Assembly: GCF_042680805.1 (NCBI RefSeq)
Contig: NZ_JBHUEM010000024.1
Coordinates: 103,603-167,602 of the forward strand
DNA from: Bacillus_CJ salitolerans
Lineage (GTDB): Bacteria; Bacillota; Bacilli; Bacillales; SA4
Reading direction: 5' to 3'
Length of the DNA stretch: 64,000 bases
Under the pieces are notes generated by a model that was not told the DNA's origin, ran no database searches, and saw nothing but the letters and a program-made list of their open reading frames with translations. Below, piece by piece: positions 25,848 through 33,947 of this stretch. The first letter of the stretch is position 1; every line of letters begins with the position of its first letter. Position numbers and translations under genes: made by a program.

Positions 25848-26408
25848 CTATTCGATTGGTTTTATTGCATCTACGATTAAAGATATAAAACCTAGGTGAC
25901 CATTTTGGTTTCTATGGTCAAAACGTTTTGATCGATAAATAAACCCTTTCGTTTCATCCCAATCAATACAATGAAATGTACCGTTTTCATCACAATTCTC
26001 TAGTAAGGTAACATTGAAACCAACTTCCTCAAACATCGAGCAAAGAGTCTTACAGTTATGTACAATTTTATGACTCGCCGCTGGATGGTTCTTTGGTCCC
26101 GGTCCTCCAACTTGAACACTTATTTGATACTCTTCATTTGGAAAATAGCCATCTGGAACAGCACATCGAACATACCCACCTGGCTTTAGAAATTCAAAAC
26201 AAACCCTCGCAGCTTCAATACCTTCATCGAATGATAAATGCTCCCAAACATGTTCAGCTAAAATAGCTTCTAACGAATTCGGTCGAAACCGCTTCTCCCA
26301 ATGAACACGACTTAGTAAGTCTAATTCTGTTTCTTGGGTTTGTAGCCATGTCGGATTGTTATTGTATTCACCTGTACCAATCACTACCTTTAAATGTTCC
26401 TGTATCAT
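25848..26408 (-). CDS. SAM-dependent methyltransferase-like protein
   Basis: A 186-residue protein with the central pattern of short class-I methyltransferases: LKVVIGTG near the start as a reduced motif I, ILAEHVWEHLSFDEGIEAARVCFEFLKPGGYVRCAVPDG (positions about 68-106 in the protein, read in pieces), then a C-terminal beta hairpin. The usual GxGxG loop is abbreviated and the first strand-helix unit is short, so SAM binding is not certain. AGAGGGG precedes ATG 26408. Transcribed alone; substrate unknown. Confidence 0.7.
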   Translation of the reverse strand: MIQEHLKVVIGTGEYNNNPTWLQTQETELDLLSRVHWEKRFRPNSLEAILAEHVWEHLSFDEGIEAARVCFEFLKPGGYVRCAVPDGYFPNEEYQISVQVGGPGPKNHPAASHKIVHNCKTLCSMFEEVGFNVTLLENCDENGTFHCIDWDETKGFIYRSKRFDHRNQNGHLGFISLIVDAIKPIE

Positions 26409-26438
26409 TCAATTTCCCCTCTTTGTTATCATCCATTA

Positions 26439-26573
26439 CTACCAGGCCTTATGTACGGCTATATAAATTTCTTTTAGTAACTTCGAGCCTCTCATTACAG
26501 CTTGAATACTTTCTTGGTCAGACTTATCCGCAAGTTTAGTTTGTCTAAATGCTCTTCCCCCTACACCAAGTCG
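26439..26573 (-). pseudogene. Possible gene remnant upstream of the methyltransferase-like gene
   Basis: Between an in-frame TAA (26574-26576) and TAG (26439-26441) lie 44 sense codons with protein-like composition (RLGVGGRAFRQTKLADKSDQ at the front, then KLLKEIYIAVHKAW at the end), but no start codon with a ribosome site. Together with the 26681-26730 repeat it fills the 372-bp gap here. It may be a truncated 3' end of a lost gene, or chance. Confidence 0.25.
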
Positions 26574-26680
26574 TTAATCTGATTTTAGTTTAATGATGTA
26601 AAGAATGGAAGAAAGAAATGTTTTATAATAAGAAGGTTCTTCTATTGTTCCACATAAATATTTTCCTCCTCCAATTAGCA

Positions 26681-26730
26681 GAACAAAAGGCTCAGGGCGC
26701 CCCGTTTAGCCTCAGGCATAGCAAATGTTC
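26681..26730. repeat. Dispersed structured repeat, family A (50-nt core copy)
   Basis: A 50-nt unit beginning GAACAAAAGG and ending GCAAATGTTC, with an inner GCCTCAGGC hairpin. The ends GAACA / TGTTC pair. It matches 42284-42333 at most positions and has the same length. Confidence 0.7.
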
Positions 26731-26737
26731 TTATAAA

Positions 26738-26768
26738 AAATACCATGGACTTCCCATCCATGGTATTT
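26738..26768. terminator. Terminator of the proline symporter gene
   Basis: Perfect stem AAATACCATGGA / TCCATGGTATTT, 12 bp, just past the symporter stop; flanking A-run gives six T on the minus strand. Confidence 0.85.
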
Positions 26769-26780
26769 CTTGTCGATATA

Positions 26781-28238
26781 TTATTCAGCTTTTGCTGCTT
26801 CAAATTCATCTTGAATCTCTTGGTCTGGTTCTCCGTCAATTAAACTGAAGACCATGATTGCGATCCAGGCCAAGATAAAACCTGGTACAATTTCATATAG
26901 GTCAAATAAACCACCTGATAGCTTGCTCCAGATAACTACTGTTACAGCACCCACAATCATACCGGCAAGTGCTCCTTTACCAGTCATTCGCTTCCAGAAT
27001 AGTGCTAAAATGATAACTGGACCAAATGCTGCACCAAATCCACCCCATGCATAACTTACTAGAGATAGTACAGAACTATCTGGATTGCTTGCTAACCCAA
27101 TAGCGATTAGCGCAATTACGACCACTGCTACGCGACCAATCCATACAAGCTCTTTCTCTGATGCTTCCTTACGGAAAACAGAACGATAAATATCTTCTGC
27201 AATTGCACTTGAAGAAACAAGTAATTGTGAATCAATCGTACTCATAATCGCTGCTAGAATTGCAGCAAGTAATATTCCAGCTACCCATGGGTTAAAGACA
27301 ACCTGTGTAAATTGAATAAATACTTGCTCCCCGTCTGGAAGACCACCATCTGCGAAATATGCAATTCCCGCAAAACCTGTGAAGATCGCTCCGAATAGTG
27401 CAAATACCATCCAGCTCATACCGATTAAACGAGCCTTAGGAACATCCTTCACTGATTTAATTGCCATAAAGCGTGTAATAATATGAGGCTGACCAAAATA
27501 TCCAAGACCCCATGCTAGTAATGAAATGATACCTAATGCTGTCATACCTGAGAAAGCATCAAGATAAGATGGGTCAATGCTTCCAACCTGATTTACAGTT
27601 TCATCCCATCCACCCATTTGGTTCATAACCACTATAGGCACAATAATTAACGCTAAGAACATTAAAATACCTTGAATGAAATCTGTCCAGCTTACCGCTA
27701 GGAATCCACCTAAGAACGTGTAAGAAATAATTACAATCGCACCAATCCAAAGTGCTTGGTTATAAGTTAACCCAAATGAAGCTTCAAATAACTTAGCTCC
27801 ACCCACCATACCTGAAGCAGTATAGAACGTAAAGAATAATAAAATGACTAATGCCGAAATAATACGTAATAGTTTAGACTTATCACGAAAACGATTCTCT
27901 AGAAAATCTGGAATGGTAATTGAATCGTTTGCTTTTTCTGTATAGCTACGAAGTCTTTTCGCAACAAATTGCCAGTTTAGATAAGCACCTATCGTTAAAC
28001 CTACTGCAATCCAAATTTGATTCATCCCACCTGATGCATAAACAGCACCTGGTAATCCAAGAAGTAACCATGAACTCATATCTGATGCACCAGCACTTAA
28101 TGCCGCTACACCTGGTCCTAGTCGTCTTCCTCCTAAAACATAGTCAGATAGATTACTAGTTAGTTTATAGGCAGCAATACCTATTCCTAACATCCCAATT
28201 AAATAAACTATAAATGTAATTAACGTTGCCGGTTCCAT
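26781..28238 (-). CDS. putP: Sodium/proline symporter (SSS family, PutP/OpuE)
   Basis: A 485-residue, thirteen-helix sodium:solute symporter. GRRLGPGVAALSAGASDMSSWLLLGLPGA (positions about 36-64) and the NWQFVAKRLR segment are typical of PutP-type proline carriers, and GGFLAVSWTDFIQG is the SSS signature. It imports proline for nutrition or osmoprotection; B. subtilis OpuE occupies the equivalent map position. A small accessory protein gene lies 6 nt upstream. Confidence 0.93.
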   Translation of the reverse strand: MEPATLITFIVYLIGMLGIGIAAYKLTSNLSDYVLGGRRLGPGVAALSAGASDMSSWLLLGLPGAVYASGGMNQIWIAVGLTIGAYLNWQFVAKRLRSYTEKANDSITIPDFLENRFRDKSKLLRIISALVILLFFTFYTASGMVGGAKLFEASFGLTYNQALWIGAIVIISYTFLGGFLAVSWTDFIQGILMFLALIIVPIVVMNQMGGWDETVNQVGSIDPSYLDAFSGMTALGIISLLAWGLGYFGQPHIITRFMAIKSVKDVPKARLIGMSWMVFALFGAIFTGFAGIAYFADGGLPDGEQVFIQFTQVVFNPWVAGILLAAILAAIMSTIDSQLLVSSSAIAEDIYRSVFRKEASEKELVWIGRVAVVVIALIAIGLASNPDSSVLSLVSYAWGGFGAAFGPVIILALFWKRMTGKGALAGMIVGAVTVVIWSKLSGGLFDLYEIVPGFILAWIAIMVFSLIDGEPDQEIQDEFEAAKAE

Positions 28239-28244
28239 TATAGG

Positions 28245-28343
28245 CTATTCTCTCCCCTCTTTAAAATACGATATTACTGATAAAATGACTGTTGCTAACA
28301 TTGGTACAATTAGCCAAAATAGGGTTGCACCTGATATTGCCAA
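28245..28343 (-). CDS. Symporter small accessory protein
   Basis: A 32-residue single-helix membrane peptide (AISGATLFWLIVPMLATVIL core, then a KEGRE tail) immediately upstream of the symporter, matching the small accessory proteins found beside SSS/NSS transporters. Start: GGAGGTG (28350-28356) touches ATG 28349 directly, too close to use, whereas TTG 28343 is 8 nt from GGAGG; TTG is preferred. The longer frame back to 28466 has no ribosome site. Confidence 0.7.
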   Translation of the reverse strand: MAISGATLFWLIVPMLATVILSVISYFKEGRE

Positions 28344-28359
28344 GCTCATCACCTCCACT

Positions 28360-28730
28360 ATCATCCGTATGCAATCATATGCACCCGTATTCATTACCCG
28401 AAATTTCAAAATTATAAACCTATTTTTAAAAAACGGCCGCACATGCTGAAAATGAACAGTTTTCACTATATCATACTTTTCAATTCAGAACATTCAGAAA
28501 ATAATAACCAAATTAATTTTATGAATAATTATTCAATTAATTGATAAAAAAAGACAACTCATCCTTATTAGTAGGCAATATCTATTCATGAAAATTCATA
28601 AAATTAATTTTTCTTTTTTCATGATTTTGTCACAATTAGTTCGAAATTACCAATTGATTTTTTTATATCATTCAATTAAAATTATTACTATTTATTTTAA
28701 GAAAATGATTTATTTTTTTTATGTAATTAT
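28360..28730. other. Very AT-rich intergenic region
   Basis: No gene found. The stretch is extremely AT-rich with many short A/T tracts and small palindromes such as TTCAATTAATTGA near 28530. It probably holds the promoter of the symporter operon (minus strand), but I cannot pick a convincing -35/-10 pair. Confidence 0.5.
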
Positions 28731-28774
28731 AAAGAAACCCGAGTAAGGAAAAAAACTCTCACTCAGGTCTTTAT
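28731..28774 (-). terminator. Terminator of the TSUP permease gene
   Basis: AAAGACCTGAGT / ACTCGGGTTTCTTT form a stem on the minus strand, overlapping the stop codon region. Confidence 0.65.
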
Positions 28775-29521
28775 TTAGAATGTTTTGTACACAACTTGCC
28801 CAATTAATAGGCAAATAATCGTCAGTAATAAAGTTCTAGCTACCTTAAGGGGAATTCTCGGTAGTGCCCGTAATCCAATTTGAGTTCCTATAGCAGAACC
28901 AATCGCTAAAGCAATCGCATATTCCCACTGTACATATCCTGTTTGATAAAAAATGATGAAAGCACCGACACAACTACCAAAATTCAATACCCTCGCTAAT
29001 TGGGCTGATTCAACGTAAGCAAATTTTTCTCGTAAATAATGGATAATCGCAAACGTTGACGAACCCGGTCCAAATCCACCGTCATAAACAGCAATCATAA
29101 ATGGAGCCACTCTACTCCATGATGATGACACTTGATTCGTGTTTGTTACAGTATTCATTAATTGTTTATTTTTTAATGTAATAAGTAAGGCAAAAACCAA
29201 CAGAATTAATGCGACAATATTCATTGTTTGTTCGCTAACACTTGAGGTCAATATAGCGCCAACCGTACCTCCAAAAAAAGCAATGATAATGACCTGAATC
29301 ATTACCCTTATCGAAAATAATTTATTCTTGATCAAATAAAGAATACTCGTAAATGATGCAATCCCAGATGAAAATTTATTCGTCGCAATTCCTACTTGAA
29401 TCGGAATGCCGACCAACATCATAGCAGGCAATGTAATAATGCCTCCTCCACCTGCTAACGTTCCTAAGAAGGATGAAAAAAGTCCTATAAAAAACAATAA
29501 AAAGAATGTGCTATCTATCAT
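28775..29521 (-). CDS. TSUP family (TauE/SafE) membrane permease
   Basis: A 248-residue permease of the sulfite/sulfonate exporter class with eight helices in two similar halves; each half opens with a glycine-rich motif (LGTLAGGGGIITLPAMM at about 18-34 and YDGGFGPGSSTFAII in the second half). AGGGG precedes ATG 29521; the frame extends to 29554 without a ribosome site. Transported anion unknown, probably a sulfur compound. Confidence 0.85.
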   Translation of the reverse strand: MIDSTFFLLFFIGLFSSFLGTLAGGGGIITLPAMMLVGIPIQVGIATNKFSSGIASFTSILYLIKNKLFSIRVMIQVIIIAFFGGTVGAILTSSVSEQTMNIVALILLVFALLITLKNKQLMNTVTNTNQVSSSWSRVAPFMIAVYDGGFGPGSSTFAIIHYLREKFAYVESAQLARVLNFGSCVGAFIIFYQTGYVQWEYAIALAIGSAIGTQIGLRALPRIPLKVARTLLLTIICLLIGQVVYKTF

Positions 29522-29697
29522 AATCCCCTCATCTATTCTATCTAGTTTCATCACTTAGCATAATGGATATCTGCTTACTTTCATATAGACTTTTTTCTGT
29601 AAATTTTTCTATAAAAAAAATGTCTAGTTCTGTCGATAGTATTTCTTTTTTTATCTTTTATTGTAAACTAATTTTAATAGAAATATAGGTAGAAAGG

Positions 29698-30363
29698 ATG
29701 AAGAACATGTTAATGCATCTTATTGAACATACCCGAAAAGAAATGCTTTCTCATGCAGGATTATACGGGTTCACTTCGTCTACTACAGTTTCTACAAGTC
29801 AAAAGCTTGATCAACTATTAAACTTATATCATTCGGATCAACGTAATCAAATTAACAACCTTTTAAAGTACGAAACCAAAGTACATCACAGTGTACTAAT
29901 CAATATACTAGAGGGATGTCAGGTATTTCAATCTTCATTAATCTTTGAAGCAAGTGAGCTTTCATTACTTAAGAGTATCAATGAAGAGTGGCAATCACTA
30001 TCAGAGATTACCAGCTTATTACAATACCTTGAAAAACATTATGGTAAAAATCTTCTCTACCACATCGGATCATTTGTCCCAACAAATAGTCTCTTCCCAG
30101 AAGATATCGATACATTCGAATCCGCTCTTCTTAATCTTAATAAAGTCTATTATTTAAACCATACCAATGATGTAGGCAGAAAATATACTACCACTTTATT
30201 AGATGCTAAAGAATATTTTCTAGCTGCACAAACTCCATCTTACTCAAACGCCTTCAATTTAGGCTTAATAAATGGGTTAGCCGAAAAGTTTAACCGACCA
30301 ATCAGCTATATTCAGGAAATTACACCTATGAATGGCGGACAATTTAGGATCTTTGTCAAATAG
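29698..30363 (+). CDS. Spo0E-like domain fused to an unknown C-terminal domain
   Basis: A 221-residue protein. Residues 5-48 (HLIEHTRKEMLSHAGLYGF, then STSQKLDQLLNLYH) fit the Spo0E aspartyl-phosphate phosphatase family: two short helices with the SQxLD motif that acts on Spo0A~P. Classical Spo0E proteins are 50-90 residues; here about 170 residues follow, ending NRPISYIQEITPMNGGQFRIFV, which I do not recognise but which resembles a small-molecule sensory fold. Good AGAAAGGA ribosome site. It is transcribed alone and ends before the hairpin at 30501-30528. Role: probably control of sporulation commitment, possibly ligand-gated (inference). Confidence 0.65.
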   Translation: MKNMLMHLIEHTRKEMLSHAGLYGFTSSTTVSTSQKLDQLLNLYHSDQRNQINNLLKYETKVHHSVLINILEGCQVFQSSLIFEASELSLLKSINEEWQSLSEITSLLQYLEKHYGKNLLYHIGSFVPTNSLFPEDIDTFESALLNLNKVYYLNHTNDVGRKYTTTLLDAKEYFLAAQTPSYSNAFNLGLINGLAEKFNRPISYIQEITPMNGGQFRIFVK

Positions 30364-30500
30364 GTTGAAAGATACTTATTGCAAATGTAGATGAAACTAA
30401 ATGTTTCACTATAGAATACTCCTAGTCTGACGGAGTCGATAATTGTTAGTAATTGGAGCAAGTTGATATTCCTGCTCTAAAAAATAGGTTTAGTTCATAT

Positions 30501-30528
30501 AAAAACGACTCTTAGGTGAGTCGTTTTT
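30501..30528. terminator. Bidirectional terminator between convergent genes
   Basis: AAAAACGACTC / GAGTCGTTTTT, 11 bp stem and short loop, between the Spo0E-like gene and the Nudix gene. Confidence 0.85.
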
Positions 30529-30543
30529 AATTTATCATAAGCA

Positions 30544-31071
30544 TTAAGAGAAATTATTCCTAAGTAATAATTGTTGTGCTAATTCCTTAAGCACATATGT
30601 TTCTCTCTCTATCCAGCCATTGCTGTTAGATTGCTTTGCTACTCTCTCATTTTGACAAATGGCTTCATCTATAGTAACGAACCTTGGAGTGAAATTTTGT
30701 TCAGACTCATAATCGTCCAATTTCTGTAGTCCCTTTTCTCCGGTTACCTCGCATATGTAATAATGTGAATGCATTTCAAAAATAGCTGATGGCATATACT
30801 GATCTATCTGCTTCTCAATGACCATTCCAATCTTTTCTTTTACGACACACTGGGTATAGCCTGCTTCCTCAGCAACCTCTCTTTTCAGTGCTTCTTCATG
30901 AGACTCATTTCCTTCCACTCCTCCTCCAGGAAACTTATAGTCATCATAACAGGATTGAATGAGAAGCAGCTTACCATCTTTCATTATAATTGCTCTGACA
31001 GCGACTCTAATATTCTTTGAATATTGGGTTTCATCGTACTTTTGAATGCCCATCAAGGTATAAAACATCAT
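30544..31071 (-). CDS. Nudix hydrolase
   Basis: Pyrophosphohydrolase of the Nudix fold. The full Nudix box is present: GGGVEGNESHEEALKREVAE then EAGY (about residues 60-83), with the metal-binding REVAEE core. The C-terminal half carries FTPRFVTIDEAI, as in NTP or nucleotide-sugar hydrolases. Start: AAAGGTGA is perfectly placed for ATG 31071, whereas the longer TTG 31104 start has a weaker site. Substrate unknown. Confidence 0.85.
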   Translation of the reverse strand: MMFYTLMGIQKYDETQYSKNIRVAVRAIIMKDGKLLLIQSCYDDYKFPGGGVEGNESHEEALKREVAEEAGYTQCVVKEKIGMVIEKQIDQYMPSAIFEMHSHYYICEVTGEKGLQKLDDYESEQNFTPRFVTIDEAICQNERVAKQSNSNGWIERETYVLKELAQQLLLRNNFS

Positions 31072-31144
31072 TTGCGTCACCTTTTTCCGGAAATTGTTTG
31101 ACAACTAAACCTTTAAACAGACTGCAATTGCTAGTTTGATATTG

Positions 31145-32475
31145 TTTACTTACCCCGTTTCCTACTTTTCTTACCTCGCGAGCTCTTTTACTTTCCTCGA
31201 ATCGTACTTTACTTACCTCTAGCTTCTTTTACTTACCCCGTTTCCTGCTTTTCTTACCTCGCGAGCTCTTTTACTTTCCTCGAATTGTACTTTACTTACC
31301 TCTAGCTTCTTTTACTTACCCCGTTCCCTGCTTTTCTTACCTCGCGAGCTCTTTTACTTTCCTCGAATTGTACTTTACTTACCTCTAGTTTCTTTTACTT
31401 ACCCCGTTCCCTGCTTTTCTTACCTCGCGAGTTCTTTTACTTTCCTCGAATCGTACTTTACTTTACCTCTGACTTCTTTTACTTACCCCGTTTCCTACTT
31501 TTCTTACCTCGCGAGCACTTTTACTTTCCTCGAATTGTACTTTACTTACCTCTGACTTCTTTTACTTACCCCGTTGCCTGCTTTTCTTACCTCGCGAGCT
31601 CTTTTACTTTCCTCGAATTGTACTTTACTTACCTCTGACTTCTTTTACTTACCCCGTTGCCTGCTTTTCTTACCTCTAGCTTCTTTTACTTACCCCGTTC
31701 CCTGCTTTTCTTACCTCGCGAGCTCTTTTACTTTCCTCGTATTGTACTTTACTTACCTCTGACTTCTTTTACTTACCCCGTTGCCTGCTTTTCTTACCTC
31801 TAGCTTCTTTTACTTACCCCGTTTCCTACTTTTCTTACCTCGCGAGCTCTTTTACTTACCTCGAATCGTACTTTACTTACCTCTAGCTTCTTTTACTTAC
31901 CCCGTTGCCTGCTTTACTTACCTCGCGAGCTCTTTTACTTACCTCGAATTGTACTTTACTTACCTCTGACTTGTTTTACTTACCCCGTTTCCTACTTTAC
32001 TTACCCCGCGAGCTCTTTTACTTTCCTCGAATTGTACTTTACTTACCTCTGACTTCTTTTACTTAACCCGTTCCCTGCTTTTCTTACCTCGCGAGCTCTT
32101 TTACTTTCCTCGAATTGTACTTTACTTACCTCTAGCTTCTTTTACTTACCCCGTTTCCTACTTTACTTACCCCGCGAGCTCTTTTACTTTCCTCGAACTT
32201 TACTTACCTATGACTTCTTTTACTTACCCCGTTCCCTGCTTTTCTTACCTCGCGAGATCTTTTACTTTCCTCGAATCGTACTTTACTTACCTCTGACTTC
32301 TTTTACTTACCCCGTTTCCTACTTTTCTTACCTCGCGAGCTCTTTTACTTTCCTCGAATTGTACTTTACTTACCTCTAGCTTCTTTTACTTACCCCGTTG
32401 CCTGCTTTTCTTACCTCGCGAGCTCTTTTACTTTCCTCGCATCGTACTTTACTTACCTCTAGCTTCTTCTACTAA
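31145..32475. repeat. Tandem repeat array 1: 83-nt units made of four ~21-nt sub-units
   Basis: About sixteen near-identical 83-nt units. Each is built of four related sub-units: TTTTACTTACCCCGTTCC-, TTTTCTTACCTCGCGAGCTC, TTTTACTTTCCTCGAATTG- and TTTACTTACCTCTAGCTTC. Starts at 31145, 31228 and 31311 show the 83-nt step. Some units are shortened or recombined (for example near 31670 and 32190). The plus strand is pyrimidine-rich; the minus strand repeats GGGGTAAGTAAAA. ORFs inside it change with each unit and are not genes. Confidence 0.95.
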
Positions 32476-32527
32476 TCCCGATCGAATTATACTAGTATCG
32501 CTCACTGATTTACATACATCCACCAAT

Positions 32528-33073
32528 TTATACCAGCTTTTTACAATAAATGATCGGTGCTTTTCCTTTTTCTGTAACATCAATAACCGCAATTTTATCT
32601 ATTCTACCTTCGATCTTACTATAGCAATTCGTACAATACTCAAAGGCCTTTGTTAAATTTTCTGAAGATAGTCTATTGGCAATCGTACAGTGTGGAATCC
32701 AATAATTCGGTAAATATAGGGAGTCTGGTATATCATTAAACTGTACAAAATGACGATGATGACTGACGTGTAAATCGTTCAACTTTCTTGTAACAGTTGG
32801 TGCGAAATACAAAGCTCCTGAGTTTAAAAAGGATCCTATTGACTCAAATGTAATGTCGACAGCTTGTGTACCCTCGTAAACATCATCCATTCGCTTGAAA
32901 AATTCCTTGTTGTTAACATCCCTATATGTAGCTATTGTAATATGGGGTTTTCTATCCTCTACTTCAAAAGCATAGCTCGATATATTCCTTTCTCTTAATT
33001 CATGCCAAATCTCTTTGATTAAACGCTCTGTTTTCTCATCAAAGATTGCAATTACTCCAAACATTTCAATCAC
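32528..33073 (-). CDS. 2H phosphoesterase (2'-5' RNA ligase family)
   Basis: A 181-residue protein with both HxT/S motifs of the 2H superfamily: KPHITIA (about residue 42) and IPHCTIA (about 128). These enzymes open cyclic phosphodiesters or ligate RNA ends. MFGVIAIFD opens the fold; the first ATG (33073) and an ATG three codons later are both possible. It lies 14 nt downstream of the SDR gene and is probably co-transcribed with it. Confidence 0.85.
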   Translation of the reverse strand: MIEMFGVIAIFDEKTERLIKEIWHELRERNISSYAFEVEDRKPHITIATYRDVNNKEFFKRMDDVYEGTQAVDITFESIGSFLNSGALYFAPTVTRKLNDLHVSHHRHFVQFNDIPDSLYLPNYWIPHCTIANRLSSENLTKAFEYCTNCYSKIEGRIDKIAVIDVTEKGKAPIIYCKKLV

Positions 33074-33087
33074 ACCTTCACAGCTTG

Positions 33088-33861
33088 TTATCTTCTAAAT
33101 CCACCTTCTGAATGAATAATTTGACCCGTAATCCACTCTGCCTCGTCGCTCACAAGAAATTTAATGGCTCTTGCAACATCCCTTGGTTCTCCTATTCTTC
33201 CAAACGGAAATTGCGGTAGTAAGTCATTTTTGATTTCCTCCGTCATCCAACCCGTATCTGTTGGACCAGGATTGATGGCATTCACAGTTATTCCTAATGG
33301 TGCGAGTTCTGCAGATAACGTTATCGTTAGCGCATCTATCGCTCCTTTTGTAGTCGCATAGGCTAATTCACCAGGCATCGGCCCTTTAAATTGTCCAGAT
33401 GTAAGATTGATGATTCTCCCTCCAGATTTCTTCGTAAAGGACCTGGCAAAATAACTACTTACTAATGTCGTTGCACGGATATTCACCAAGTAATGCTGAT
33501 CTAAATCTTTAGCAGTAATCGTTAATACATCATTACTTGTAGAAAATGCAGCATTATTTACTAAAATATCTGGTTCACCCAATTGCTCAATGACTTTCTG
33601 AATAAGCAGATTTGGTGCATCTTCTTGTGTCAAATCAATCTCCATACAAGCAATCTGAACGCCTTCTTCCAATAATTCTTCTTTTAATGTTACTGGCTCA
33701 TCCTGTTCTACACTCCATGGCATTTCTTTATCATAATTTGTCCAATAAGTAAAAAAGATGGAATATCCCTCTCTAGCTAATTCTCTGCAAATAGCTGCGC
33801 CGATGCCTGATAAACGACTAACACCTGTAACGACCGCAATTTTATTTTTTGTATCTCTCAT
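33088..33861 (-). CDS. SDR family oxidoreductase
   Basis: Short-chain dehydrogenase of 257 residues. The NAD(P)-binding start reads IAVVTGVSRLSGIGAAICRE (about 6-25), NNAAFS marks the end of the nucleotide site, and the catalytic Tyr-Lys pair is in YATTKGA; the upstream Ser lies in LTSGQF. The C-terminus IIHSEGGFRR is typical of FabG-like enzymes. GGGGGA before ATG 33861 makes it a better start than 33882. Substrate unknown. Confidence 0.88.
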   Translation of the reverse strand: MRDTKNKIAVVTGVSRLSGIGAAICRELAREGYSIFFTYWTNYDKEMPWSVEQDEPVTLKEELLEEGVQIACMEIDLTQEDAPNLLIQKVIEQLGEPDILVNNAAFSTSNDVLTITAKDLDQHYLVNIRATTLVSSYFARSFTKKSGGRIINLTSGQFKGPMPGELAYATTKGAIDALTITLSAELAPLGITVNAINPGPTDTGWMTEEIKNDLLPQFPFGRIGEPRDVARAIKFLVSDEAEWITGQIIHSEGGFRR

Positions 33862-33911
33862 TCTAAATCCCCCATCACACACAATTACTATAATGTTCTC
33901 CTAAAGCAAAC

Positions 33912-33937
33912 AAAACCCCTTCTATTTAGAAGGGGTC
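33912..33937 (-). terminator. Terminator of pruA
   Basis: ACCCCTTC / GAAGGGGT stem followed by TTTTG on the minus strand, 11 nt past the stop. Confidence 0.8.
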
Positions 33938-33947
33938 CATCTATTAT

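Noticed and set aside
31574..31969. Two small frames with FYLPR/FTYP repeats inside array 1
   Set aside because: Frames are produced by the tandem repeat, have no ribosome site, and shift whenever unit length changes.
31145..32475. CRISPR array
   Set aside because: No unique spacers of 30-40 nt: the whole unit repeats with sub-units of about 21 nt, and no cas gene is present.
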